This document shows positions 54,053 through 62,696 of a stretch of DNA of 64,000 nt, piece by piece. Location of the stretch: the NCBI RefSeq assembly GCF_030407165.1, contig NZ_CP129111.1, forward strand, positions 372,001-436,000, written 5' to 3'. A program made the translations under genes and the position numbers. The DNA is from Fontisubflavum oceani (GTDB taxonomy: Bacteria; Pseudomonadota; Alphaproteobacteria; Rhodobacterales; Rhodobacteraceae). Each line of letters begins with the position of its first letter. The stretch's first letter is position 1. Under the pieces are notes generated by a model. That model did not search any database and had not been told where the DNA came from. It saw nothing but the letters and a program-made list of their open reading frames with translations.

Positions 54053-55682
54053 GCCAAACCCCGAGGAGACGGCGCCGCCTGCGCCGCTCCTCTCCATTGA
54101 CGGATTGACGGTTGCCTTGCCCGCCGACGGCGACCGCCCCGAGGCCGTGCGTGAGATAAGCTTTGAGATCAATCGGGGCGAGACGCTCTGCCTGGTTGGG
54201 GAAAGCGGCTCGGGCAAATCGGTGATCGGGCAAGCCATCCTTGGCATGCTCCCCCATGCGCTGCCCGTGACCGCCGGTGGCATCCGGTTCTCGGGCCATA
54301 CCATGCCGCCGCAGCGCGACGCCGCCTTTGGCGCAATTCGGTCGGCCCAGATCGCAATGATCTTCCAAGATGCGGGCGCCAGCTTGAACCCGGTCCGCAC
54401 CATTGGCGCGCAGCTGGCGGAAATTCTCGCCGTGCATGGCATGTCAAAACCGGCGCGTCTACCGCGCGTACTCGACGTTTTGCGCGATGTGGCGTTGCAG
54501 GACCCGGAGCGCATCGCCCGGTCTTATCCGCATCAACTCTCCGGCGGGCAGGCGCAACGCGCCGTGATCGCGGCGGCGCTTCTCTTGGAACCCAAGCTGT
54601 TGATCGCCGACGAACCGACCACAGCGCTTGATGTAACGACCCAGGCCGAGATCCTGGCTCTGATTGCCCGCCTGAAGGTGGAACATGATCTCTCGGTCTT
54701 ATTTGTGACCCATGATTTTGGCGTCGTCGCCGAGATCGCAGATCGGGTGGCCGTGATGCAGGACGGCGTGTTGGTCGAAACAGGCGACGCGCAGGATGTT
54801 CTGCGCAACCCGCAGCATCCCTACACGCAAAAACTCATCGCTGCGGTCAACCCTACACCGCGCCAGCTCGGTAGCGATGATGGAGCGCCGATCCTTGAGG
54901 CGACCGATGTGAACCTGATCTATCGCAGCGGATTTTTGGGCAATCGCAAGGCGCTTCATGCCGTCAAAGACGTCTCGCTCAGCATTTCAGAAAGCCGCAC
55001 CGTGGCCGTGGTTGGGGAAAGCGGTTCTGGCAAAAGCTCGCTGGCACGGTGCCTGTTGCGGCTCGAGGATATCGAGAGCGGATCGATCCGCTTCAAAGGT
55101 GCGGAGATTGCCGATGTCACCGGCGCACCGCTCCGCAAACTGCGACAGTCGATCCAAGTCGTGTTGCAAGACCCGTTTTCCGCCCTAAACCCGCGCCAGA
55201 CGATCCTGTCTGCAATCGCCGAAGGGCCCATCATCCATGGCATGGCGCCCGATGCAGCGCGGGCCAAGGCGATGGAGTTGATTGAGCTGGTCGGCCTCTC
55301 GGCGCAAGCCGCTGGCCGCTATCCACAGGAATTTTCGGGCGGGCAGCGGCAGCGGATCTGCATCGCCCGCGCCCTCGCATTGGAGCCTGAGCTGTTGATC
55401 GCCGACGAGGCCGTTTCCGCCCTCGATGTTTCGATCCAGACCCAGATTCTGGATCTCTTCGCCGATATGCAACGGCGGTTTGGTTTTGCGATCCTATTCA
55501 TCACCCATGACCTTGCCGTTGCCCGCGCCATTGCGGACGACATCCTGGTCATGAAATCCGGTGAAATCGTCGAACGCGGCCCTGCCGATCGTGTCTTTGG
55601 GGCGCCGGAACATCCCTATACCAAGGGCCTGTTAGAGGCCGCCCCCGGGCTCGAACTCTTTCAGCAAGGGAGCGCGGCATGA
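54045..55682 (+). CDS. ABC transporter ATP-binding protein, fused DppD-DppF
   Basis: A 545-residue double ATPase. Domain 1 has Walker A GESGSGKSVIG, FQDAGASLNPV, signature LSGGQAQRA and Walker B LLIADEPTTALD. Domain 2 has GESGSGKSSLA, LQDPFSALNPR, FSGGQRQR and LLIADEAVSALD. Each domain also shows the FVTHDF/FITHDL switch His. It overlaps the solute-binding gene by eight bases and the next permease by four. Unlike its counterpart at 27027 it is intact. Confidence 0.94.
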   Translation: MSEPNPEETAPPAPLLSIDGLTVALPADGDRPEAVREISFEINRGETLCLVGESGSGKSVIGQAILGMLPHALPVTAGGIRFSGHTMPPQRDAAFGAIRSAQIAMIFQDAGASLNPVRTIGAQLAEILAVHGMSKPARLPRVLDVLRDVALQDPERIARSYPHQLSGGQAQRAVIAAALLLEPKLLIADEPTTALDVTTQAEILALIARLKVEHDLSVLFVTHDFGVVAEIADRVAVMQDGVLVETGDAQDVLRNPQHPYTQKLIAAVNPTPRQLGSDDGAPILEATDVNLIYRSGFLGNRKALHAVKDVSLSISESRTVAVVGESGSGKSSLARCLLRLEDIESGSIRFKGAEIADVTGAPLRKLRQSIQVVLQDPFSALNPRQTILSAIAEGPIIHGMAPDAARAKAMELIELVGLSAQAAGRYPQEFSGGQRQRICIARALALEPELLIADEAVSALDVSIQTQILDLFADMQRRFGFAILFITHDLAVARAIADDILVMKSGEIVERGPADRVFGAPEHPYTKGLLEAAPGLELFQQGSAA

Positions 55683-56587
55683 CCGGCTACATCCTCTCCC
55701 GATTGCTGCGCGCGGCGCTGACCATGTTGGTTACGGTGACGTTGGTTTTCCTGTTCATCCGGCTCTCCGGCGATCCGGCGGCGGCCCTGGTCCCGCCTGA
55801 TGCACCGCAAGAGGTGATTGATCAATACACCCGTGCCCTCGGCCTCGACCAACCGCTCTGGCAGCAATATCTGGGCTATGTCGGCGGCATCTTACAGGGG
55901 AATTTCGGCTTTTCGATCCATACCGGCATTGCGGTGGAAGAAACATTCCTGGATCGTCTGCCCTTCACATTGCATCTGGGGTTAACGGCACTCTGCATGG
56001 CCATTGCAATCGGCATTCCCATCGGGGCGGTGGCCGCCATCCGGCGTGGCACGGCGCTTGATCGCTTCGTTATGGGGTTCTCGGTCTTCGCCTTCGCCAT
56101 GCCAAACTTCCTGTTCGGTCTGGTCATGATCCTGGTCGCCGCCCTCGCATTCAGCACATTTTTGGGTGGTGAAAATGCCAGCGTCATCTGGCCCGCGCTG
56201 ACCCTTGGTTTGGCCGCGATGGGCAGTTTCGCGCGGTTTACCCGTTCTTCTGTTCTGGAAACGATCAACGCGCCCTATATGCGCGCAGCAGAGGCACGTG
56301 GCATCCCCTTTGGGATGCGGCTTGTGCGCCACGCCGCGCCCAATGCCGCGATCCCGCTGGTGACGCTAATTGGCCTCTCTCTCGGCGCTTTGGTGGCCGG
56401 CTCGGTTGTGACGGAGCAGGTTTTCGCCTGGCCTGGGGTCGGACAGCTTCTGGTGCGGTCGGTCGCGACGCGGGACCTGGCGCAAGTGCAATTTCTGGTC
56501 CTCGTCGTCGCCTTCACCATGGTCATCGCGAACTTGATCGTCGATTTCCTCTATCTGATCATCGACCCGAGGATCCGCGCAAAATGA
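55679..56587 (+). CDS. ABC transporter permease, DppB type
   Basis: A 302-residue permease with the N-terminal helix (LLRAALTMLVTVTLVFLFI), RLSGDPAAALVPPDAP, several membrane helices and the coupling loop APYMRAAEARGIPFGMRLVRH (in parts). It overlaps both neighbouring genes by ATGA. It belongs to the peptide/opine/nickel-type importer family. Confidence 0.93.
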   Translation: MTGYILSRLLRAALTMLVTVTLVFLFIRLSGDPAAALVPPDAPQEVIDQYTRALGLDQPLWQQYLGYVGGILQGNFGFSIHTGIAVEETFLDRLPFTLHLGLTALCMAIAIGIPIGAVAAIRRGTALDRFVMGFSVFAFAMPNFLFGLVMILVAALAFSTFLGGENASVIWPALTLGLAAMGSFARFTRSSVLETINAPYMRAAEARGIPFGMRLVRHAAPNAAIPLVTLIGLSLGALVAGSVVTEQVFAWPGVGQLLVRSVATRDLAQVQFLVLVVAFTMVIANLIVDFLYLIIDPRIRAK

Positions 56588-57443
56588 GCGACGCAACCGC
56601 ACCAGTCGCGCCGCAGCGGGCGCGCGCGCCAATCCCGATTAGTGTGAAGCTTGCGCTCAGTTTCGTGACGCTTTTCGTCCTGTTCGCCCTTTTCGGCCAT
56701 CTGCTGACGCCGCATGGATTCCGCGAAACCTCTCTGTTTCATCGACTGGAGCCGCCCGGCACCGAGGGCTACCTTCTTGGCACGGATGCGCGCGGCAGGG
56801 ATCTCTTCGCGCGGCTTGTCACCGGCGCGCAAATCACGCTGGTCGTGGCGATCGTTGGCACGGTGATCGGCGCGGTTTTGGGCTCGCTTCTCGGCATTCT
56901 TGCCGCCGCCAAACGCGGCAAGACCGAAGCGGTCATCGTCGCCGCCATCGATGTGCAGGCTTCTTTGCCGATCATCATCGTGGCCCTGTTCATGCGGCGA
57001 TGTTCGACAATTCCTTCACGCTCTTTCTGCTGCTCGTCGGGTTAAACGGATGGGAGGTTTATGCCCGCCTGATGCGCGGCGCGACCTTGCAAGCCAAAGA
57101 ATCCGGCTATGTCACCGCCGTTCGCGCGCTTGGGGCGTCCCCCGCCCGGATCTATCTGCGCCATGTCTTGCCCAATATCCTGAATGTCGCGCTGGTTCAG
57201 TTCACCGTGAATCTGCCACTCACGGTGCTCTTGGAAACGGCGCTCTCGTTCTTAGGGCTTGGCGTGCAACCGCCACTCACAAGCCTAGGGCAAATCATGT
57301 CCGAGGGCCGTGACCGCTTGATGACGGCTTGGTGGCTGACCCTTTTGCCTGGCGCGATCATCTTCTGCCTCGCGCTGTCTGTTTCAATGATTGGTGACTG
57401 GTTGCGCGACCGGCTCGACCCGACTTTGCGGAGTGAACGATGA
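56584..57443 (+). CDS. ABC transporter permease, DppC type, frame broken near 56994
   Basis: The second permease. The N-terminal frame has LGTDARGRDLFARLVTGAQI and AAKRGKTEAVIVAAIDV. The C-terminal frame has FDNSFTLFLLLVGLNGWEVYARL, then the coupling loop SGYVTAVRALGASPARIYLRHVLPNI (in parts). As read, the first frame ends at 57045. One missing base near 56994 (ATGCGGCGATG, expected ATGCTGGCGATG) restores ALFMLAMFDNS and a 286-residue protein. It overlaps the RraA-like gene by four bases. The break is probably a base-call deletion. Confidence 0.88.
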
Positions 57444-58150
57444 ACAGCCCCCTTCCCTCGCCAGCCAAATACATGATCGGGCCCGAACCACCGGCCCTCG
57501 ACCCCGCCACGGTTGAGACCCTTCAGCAATGCGAGACAACGATGCTGGGGCATATTCTTTATTGGGGAGCGCTCGACCCAGGCATTCGTGCCAATCAGGG
57601 CTTTGGCCCGCGCATTGCCGGGCGAGCCCTGACCGTCCAAATCCCGGGGCCGTGTTCGGTTATGCTGCACCATGCCATCGGTTTGGCCGCCCCTGGGGAT
57701 ATCCTGGTGATCGACCGGCTTGGCGACCAACGCCATGCCTGCCTCGGCGACGGTGTTGCGGCGGCGGCAATGCGGCAAGGGATTGCGGCCGCCATCATCG
57801 ATGGCCCCTGCACCGACAGCGTGGAACTGGCCGAACTGGGGTTCCCTGTCTGGTGTCGCGGCGTCTCGCCAATGACAACGCGGATGGCCAATCTCGGCGG
57901 GCGGGCGCATGTGCCGGTTTCCGTTGGCGGCACGGCCGTGCTGCCGGGTGATGCAATCTTGGCGGATATCGACGGCGTCTATGTCATGCAACCAGAAGAC
58001 GCCGCAGATGTGAGCCGGATCGCGCTCACCAGAGGTCAGATTGTGGCCGATCGCCGCCGCGCGCGAGGCAACGACCCACTGCCGCTTGGGCAGCTGTCGG
58101 GTGCCAGTCACATGGTGGCCACAGCCATGGGCGACGGTCCGCGTGATTAA
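57440..58150 (+). CDS. RraA-family protein (HMG/CHA aldolase-like)
   Basis: A 236-residue protein of the RraA/4-hydroxy-4-methyl-2-oxoglutarate aldolase family. Key blocks are TTMLGHILYWGALDP, GRALTVQIPGPCSVMLHHAIG, GDILVIDRLGDQRHACLGDGVA and IDGPCTDSVELAELGFPVWCRG (in parts). Family enzymes cleave or decarboxylate oxo acids with Mg; the D/R pattern near GDGV and DGPCTD carries the metal/substrate site. Overlap with the permease gene by ATGA puts it in the nitrilase-ABC operon. An enzymatic, not RNase E-inhibiting, role is inferred. Confidence 0.85.
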   Translation: MNSPLPSPAKYMIGPEPPALDPATVETLQQCETTMLGHILYWGALDPGIRANQGFGPRIAGRALTVQIPGPCSVMLHHAIGLAAPGDILVIDRLGDQRHACLGDGVAAAAMRQGIAAAIIDGPCTDSVELAELGFPVWCRGVSPMTTRMANLGGRAHVPVSVGGTAVLPGDAILADIDGVYVMQPEDAADVSRIALTRGQIVADRRRARGNDPLPLGQLSGASHMVATAMGDGPRD

Positions 58151-58231
58151 GGTCAAAGCCGTCGCCGTGCCGATGACCTTGTTTCAGCAATCAGCAATTG
58201 ACATCTAGCCCCCGGTCTCATTACCGATTGA

Positions 58232-58420
58232 GGCGATGGTTCCCAGACCGTTTAGGCGGCGCGGGATTTAAAGGGAATGCGGTGCGGCTGGTACACGCCA
58301 GCCAATGCCGCAACTGCCCCCGCAACTGTAAGCGGTGAGCCGATCCGAGGAACACCACTGGGCCATAGCCCGGGAAGGTTCGGAACCGGCCGAGACCCGC
58401 AAGTCAGGAGACCTGCCATC
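58232..58420 (+). ncRNA. Cobalamin riboswitch
   Basis: Conserved elements of the AdoCbl/B12 riboswitch occur in order: GGTTCCC (58238-58244) pairing with GGGAA (58273-58277), AATGCGGTGCGGC, the core GCCGCAACTGCCCC-CGCAACTG, TAAGCGG, then CCACTGGG, CCCGGGAAGG and the 3' GACCCGCAAGTCAGGAGACC (58394-58413). The ligand-binding core is complete. It ends about 45 bases ahead of the next start, whose ribosome site could be masked when B12 is bound. Confidence 0.93.
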
Positions 58421-58466
58421 GCACTTCAACTCAACCCGGGCGGGGTGCCTGGCAAGGAGCATTGTG

Positions 58467-58838
58467 ATGACGGACCGGCCCCCCGAGACATTTCAGATTG
58501 CCTGCGTCAGACCCGCCCCCTGCGCGGAGGGCGCTATGGTACTCAATCATGTTTTGAACAGACTTCAAACTCACCCTGCCGACCAACTTCGGGCGGTTGA
58601 GCTTGGCCAACTCGGCTTTATGGAATGGCTCGGGTCCCTGCCCGGCAATAGCGACTTCGACCGCCAAGCGCGAGCGGCCTATGCGCGCGCCTTACCATTT
58701 CAGCGGGTATCGCCCGCGATTGGCGTGCTTTGCGCGCTGCTGCTCGCAGCACGGCGCATGCCGCCGGAACCGCTGAACCTCTGCCTTCCGAGACCCCATC
58801 GCCGCGGCGGGTCGAAAGCGCGGCGGCAGGTTCAATGA
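58467..58838 (+). CDS. B12-riboswitch-controlled small protein of unknown function
   Basis: A 123-residue protein whose ATG at 58467 follows AAGGAGC and lies just downstream of the cobalamin riboswitch, so it is probably repressed when B12 is plentiful. It contains three Cys residues plus one near the C-terminus, a hydrophobic run VIGVLCALLLAAR-like (AIGVLCALLLAA) near residue 90, and a basic tail (PHRRGGSKARRQVQ). I do not recognise a family. It could be a B12 uptake or B12-independent backup factor, but that is only an inference from the riboswitch. A frame error near the C-terminus cannot be excluded. Confidence 0.6.
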   Translation: MTDRPPETFQIACVRPAPCAEGAMVLNHVLNRLQTHPADQLRAVELGQLGFMEWLGSLPGNSDFDRQARAAYARALPFQRVSPAIGVLCALLLAARRMPPEPLNLCLPRPHRRGGSKARRQVQ

Positions 58839-59034
58839 TGCCAAGGGATGCGTGGCATCTGACACCTGACGTTGGCCACGGCTTGCCATACTGTTGTGTG
58901 GCATGGAAACCACCGATCAGAGACCGTCTGGCTTTGTCATTTGCCACGTGACCTTTGCCTAGGACGACCGCAGAAGCGGTCTCGAACGCTTCGTTAGATT
59001 GCCAAGCTGATCTATTGGGTGAACGCCCGGTCAT

Positions 59035-59064
59035 AAAAAAGGCCCCGCTGCTCAGCGGGGCCTT
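59035..59064 (-). terminator. Rho-independent terminator of rpsA
   Basis: On the minus strand AAGGCCCCGCT (59064-59054) and AGCGGGGCCTT (59049-59039) form an 11-bp stem with a four-base loop, followed by TTTTTT. It lies 24 bases after the rpsA stop. Confidence 0.93.
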
Positions 59065-59087
59065 CTGTTTTCCTAAGCCAGTTGGCC

Positions 59088-60773
59088 TTACTTGTCGTCG
59101 TCGCCTTTCAGCGCCGCGCCAAGAATGTCGCCAAGCGATGCGCCGGAGTCGGAGGAGCCATACTGCTCAACCGCTTCTTTCTCTTCGGCGATCTCACGCG
59201 CTTTGATCGACAGACCCAAACGGCGGGTCTTCGCATCCACGTTGGTGACGCGGGCATCGACTTTATCACCGATCTGGAAGCGCTCAGGGCGCTGTTCGGC
59301 GCGATCACGGGAGAGGTCGGAGCGGCGGATGAAGGATTTCATACCTTCATACTCCACTTCGATCCCACCATCTTCGATCGCGGTCACGGCCACGGTCACT
59401 ACAGAGCCGCGCTTGACGCCATCGACAACCTCGGCGAACGGGTCGCCTTCAACGGCTTTGATCGACAGGCTGATGCGCTCTTTGTCGGTATCGACTTCCG
59501 AGACAACCGCCTGAACCACATCGCCTTTACGGTAGTTGCCGATCACATCTTCGCCACGACCTTCCCAGGTCAGGTCGGAGAGGTGGACCATGCCGTCGAT
59601 GTCGTTGTCGAGACCCACGAACAGACCGAATTCGGTGATGTTCTTGACTTCGCCCTCGACCTGCGTGCCGACCGGATACTGCTCTTCGAACACTTCCCAC
59701 GGGTTGCGCATGGTCTGCTTGAGGCCAAGCGAGACGCGGCGTTTGGTGGTGTCGATCTCGAGCACCATGACTTCCACTTCCTGCGAGGTGGAGACGATCT
59801 TGCCCGGATGAACGTTCTTCTTGGTCCAGGACATCTCGGAGACGTGCACGAGACCCTCAACACCCGGCTCAAGCTCAACAAATGCACCGTAGTCGGTGAT
59901 GTTTGTGACGCGACCGGTATGGGTCGAATCGAGCGGGTACTTGGTCTCGACCGAATCCCACGGATCGTCCTGCAGCTGCTTCATGCCGAGGCTGATACGG
60001 TGGGTCTCTTTGTTGACTTTGATCACCTGTACCTTGACGGTCTCGCCAATGGTCAGAACCTCTTTCGGGTCGTTCACACGACGCCAGGCCATGTCGGTGA
60101 CGTGCAACAGGCCGTCTACACCGCCGAGGTCCACAAAGGCCCCGTATTCGGTGATGTTTTTGACCACACCGTCGACCACATCGCCTTCGGCCAGCTTGCC
60201 GATCACCTCGGCGCGCTGCTCGGCGCGGGACTCTTCGAGGATCGCCCGACGCGACACCACGATATTGCCACGGCGACGGTCCATTTTCAGGATTTGGAAC
60301 GGCTGTTTCAGACCCATCAGAGGGCCAGCGTCGCGCACCGGGCGGACATCGACTTGGCTGCCAGGCAAGAACGCAACCGCGCCGCCCAGATCGACCGTGA
60401 AGCCGCCTTTGACCCGACCGAAGATCGCGCCTTCGACGCGGTTCTCATCGGCATAGGCTTTTTCCAGACGATCCCAAGCGGCCTCACGACGGGCCATCTC
60501 ATGGGACAGAACCGCCTCACCGCGGGCGTTTTCGACATTGCGGAGGTAGACCTCCACTTCGTCGCCAACCGCGATCTCGGGGGCTTCGCCAGGATTTGCG
60601 AATTCTTTCAGCTCGACACGGCCTTCCATTTTGTAGCCGACGTCGATGATGGCTTGGCCCGCCTCGATGGCGATGACCTTACCTTTGACAACAGAGCCCT
60701 CTTCGGGCGTGTCAATTTCGAAGCTTTCGTTCAGGAGGGCTTCGAACTCCTCCATGGTTGCTTTAGCGCACAT
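59088..60773 (-). CDS. rpsA: 30S ribosomal protein S1
   Basis: A 561-residue protein that brings mRNA to the 30S subunit. It has six S1/OB-fold repeats, with motifs such as GVVKNITEYGAFVDLGGVDGLLH, GRVTNITDYGAFVELEPGVEGLVH and GEVKNITEFGLFVGLDNDIDGMVH (each in parts). The N-terminus reads MEEFEALLNESFEIDTPEEGSV after a short CAKAT lead. The ATG at 60773 follows AAGGAACTG. It ends an aroA-cmk-rpsA gene series typical of alphaproteobacteria, though a separate gene lies between cmk and rpsA here. Confidence 0.97.
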   Translation of the reverse strand: MCAKATMEEFEALLNESFEIDTPEEGSVVKGKVIAIEAGQAIIDVGYKMEGRVELKEFANPGEAPEIAVGDEVEVYLRNVENARGEAVLSHEMARREAAWDRLEKAYADENRVEGAIFGRVKGGFTVDLGGAVAFLPGSQVDVRPVRDAGPLMGLKQPFQILKMDRRRGNIVVSRRAILEESRAEQRAEVIGKLAEGDVVDGVVKNITEYGAFVDLGGVDGLLHVTDMAWRRVNDPKEVLTIGETVKVQVIKVNKETHRISLGMKQLQDDPWDSVETKYPLDSTHTGRVTNITDYGAFVELEPGVEGLVHVSEMSWTKKNVHPGKIVSTSQEVEVMVLEIDTTKRRVSLGLKQTMRNPWEVFEEQYPVGTQVEGEVKNITEFGLFVGLDNDIDGMVHLSDLTWEGRGEDVIGNYRKGDVVQAVVSEVDTDKERISLSIKAVEGDPFAEVVDGVKRGSVVTVAVTAIEDGGIEVEYEGMKSFIRRSDLSRDRAEQRPERFQIGDKVDARVTNVDAKTRRLGLSIKAREIAEEKEAVEQYGSSDSGASLGDILGAALKGDDDK

Positions 60774-60972
60774 GCGTTTTTCAGTTCCTTATCAGGGTTT
60801 TATCTGGCCGTGCGGTTGTCTCCGCCGGTCTTTGGGGTTGGTCTTTGACGGGGTGGTCGCAAAACAATCAGGGCCGGGGGAAACCCGACCCTGCTCTGCC
60901 GCGACGTTGACCGCCTGCTTGACGGAGCGCCGTATAGCGCGGCTTGGCCTTATGTGCAAGGGGCAGTGGCGC

Positions 60973-61491
60973 TCAGAGCGCCTCGCCACGATCCAACAAC
61001 TCTTCGATCAGATCGCTATAGATGCCGCCGCTGTCGCCTTGGCCGAAGATCTGCGCGCCACTTGTGTAAAGCGTGCCATAGCTTTGGGCGAGGTTCACGG
61101 TTTGCCCGATCCCAAGGATCAACTGCTCACCGGTCAACTCGGCCAGCGGATGTACGAAGACCGACCAAAGCCGCCCCTGCGCAATCGCATAGCGGGCATC
61201 TAGCGCGGTGTCGAAATTGGCCTGCAACACCCGGGTCAGGTCTTCCGGGCTCAGAGCCTCGGCCGAGGCCACCGGCACCATGACCCGCATCCGATTGGCC
61301 CCTTCGTCGAGAAACACCGTCACCGGAACATCGCCGAGGGTCATCTCGGCGCGCGCGCCTACCGCCCGCGCGTCAGGGTCAAGGGCAAGCAAGATCTGCG
61401 CCACGCGCTCAGGCGTCATCGGGTCTCGCATGTCATGCGCAAACACGGGTGATACCGTTAGAAGCAAGACAATTAGCAGGGCACGCAACAT
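60973..61491 (-). CDS. Periplasmic hypothetical protein (172 aa)
   Basis: A signal peptide (MLRALLIVLLLTVSPVFA) is followed by a 150-residue domain with MTPERVAQILLALDPDARAV, VLQANFDTALDARYAIAQG and WSVFVHPLAELTGEQL. The pattern of an acidic-turn domain with VLQANF and HPLAELT resembles the YbjN/CesT-type chaperone fold; that assignment is by eye and uncertain. It sits between cmk and rpsA on the same strand with gaps of about 130 and 200 bases, so it may be a separate unit. Confidence 0.65.
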   Translation of the reverse strand: MLRALLIVLLLTVSPVFAHDMRDPMTPERVAQILLALDPDARAVGARAEMTLGDVPVTVFLDEGANRMRVMVPVASAEALSPEDLTRVLQANFDTALDARYAIAQGRLWSVFVHPLAELTGEQLILGIGQTVNLAQSYGTLYTSGAQIFGQGDSGGIYSDLIEELLDRGEAL

Positions 61492-61619
61492 GAGGTCTCC
61501 TCTCAGACGGGTGACCTCAGCCTAGCGCGACCTGAGCCACACGCCCAATGCACGCTTTGGTGATGGCGTTTCGACACACTCAACAGATATGCGCGATCGG
61601 GCACAGGCCTCTATTGACG

Positions 61620-62234
61620 CTAAGCACCCTGACGTGCGGCCCCGACAACCGCGATGGCGCGTGCGACAGCGGCTTCAATACTGAGATCCGATGTGTCGAG
61701 CGCCACGGCATCCGCAGCGGCGACCATCGGCGCGGTGGCACGTTCCGCGTCTCGCGCATCGCGGGCGCGGACATCCTCTAAGACACCTTCGAATGTCACA
61801 TTTAAGCCTTTGGCCGCCAACTCCGCAAAGCGCCGTTCGGCCCGAACCTCCGCGCTTGCGGTAACAAACAGCTTCACCTGCGCCTCCGGACAAATCACCG
61901 TGCCTATGTCGCGCCCGTCCAACACTGCGCCACCCGCACGGGTCGCGAAGGCGCGCTGGAAATCGACCAAAGCCGTCCGCACCTCAGGGATCACCGCCAC
62001 CTTGCTTGCGGCCTGCGCCACCTCGGGGCCACGCAAATCATCGCCCTGCAAGTCTTCTGCGCGCAGCGACTGCGCCGCCGCAACCGGGTCTTCGCCCCGC
62101 AGCATGCGCCGCCCGACAGCGCGATAGAGCAACCCTGTATCCAGATGCGCAAAACCGAAATGTGCCGCTACAGCTTTAGAGATTGTGCCCTTCCCCGCCG
62201 CAGCTGGCCCATCGATCGCGACCGTAAAACTCAC
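61620..62234 (-). CDS. cmk: Cytidylate kinase
   Basis: Cmk phosphorylates CMP and dCMP with ATP. This 204-residue enzyme has the P-loop DGPAAAGKGTISKAVA, the CMP-binding LDTGLLYRAVG, DGRDIGTVICPEA and the LID-like region ARDARDAERATAP. It overlaps the GFA-family gene upstream by four bases and follows aroA in the same direction, the usual aroA-cmk linkage. Confidence 0.95.
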   Translation of the reverse strand: MSFTVAIDGPAAAGKGTISKAVAAHFGFAHLDTGLLYRAVGRRMLRGEDPVAAAQSLRAEDLQGDDLRGPEVAQAASKVAVIPEVRTALVDFQRAFATRAGGAVLDGRDIGTVICPEAQVKLFVTASAEVRAERRFAELAAKGLNVTFEGVLEDVRARDARDAERATAPMVAAADAVALDTSDLSIEAAVARAIAVVGAARQGA

Positions 62235-62635
62235 AGCAACACCTGTGTCGTCAATTCCGGATCGTCCTGCGCAGCCTGCGGCAACCCATCGGCAATCTCA
62301 TAATAGGCACCCTTATCCGCGCAGAAGATATGCCCGGCGAGGCGCACACCCGGATCGCCATCAAGCGTCCCCGCGAAGATCGACAGATGGCTGCCCGGCC
62401 CATCCCAGAAAAGGTTGCTGCCGCACGTGCTGCAAAACCCGCGATGAGCGGTGTCGGAAGAGGCGTACCATGTCACCTCACCCTCGATTTCGACGGCATC
62501 CCGCAACGCGGAGGTTGCCGCCACATGGTGTCCGCTGCTCTTTCGGCATTGCTGGCAATGGCAGGCTATCACCGGGCGAAGCGCACCGTTGACGCGGTAC
62601 CGTACGGCTCCGCACAGGCAAGACCCCTTAGGCAT
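62231..62635 (-). CDS. GFA-family zinc protein (glutathione-dependent formaldehyde-activating-like)
   Basis: A 134-residue zinc-binding protein with the CENP-V/GFA pattern: CLCGAVRY, CHCQQCRKSSG and CSTCGSNLFW. The seven cysteines and HxC spacing fit two zinc sites. GFA family proteins were first linked to formaldehyde-glutathione handling, but most are uncharacterised. The ATG at 62635 follows CAGGAG and matches the family start. It overlaps cmk by four bases, an insertion into the aroA-cmk pair. Confidence 0.88.
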   Translation of the reverse strand: MPKGSCLCGAVRYRVNGALRPVIACHCQQCRKSSGHHVAATSALRDAVEIEGEVTWYASSDTAHRGFCSTCGSNLFWDGPGSHLSIFAGTLDGDPGVRLAGHIFCADKGAYYEIADGLPQAAQDDPELTTQVLL

Positions 62636-62696
62636 CAAAAACTCCTGCATGGTTTCCGCGACGCTAGCCGCTTGCCGAATGCCGGGCAAGGGCGGC

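Noticed and set aside
59082..60848. A 588-codon plus-strand opening over rpsA
   Set aside because: It is an antisense shadow of rpsA, caused by GC-rich codon bias; no family resemblance.
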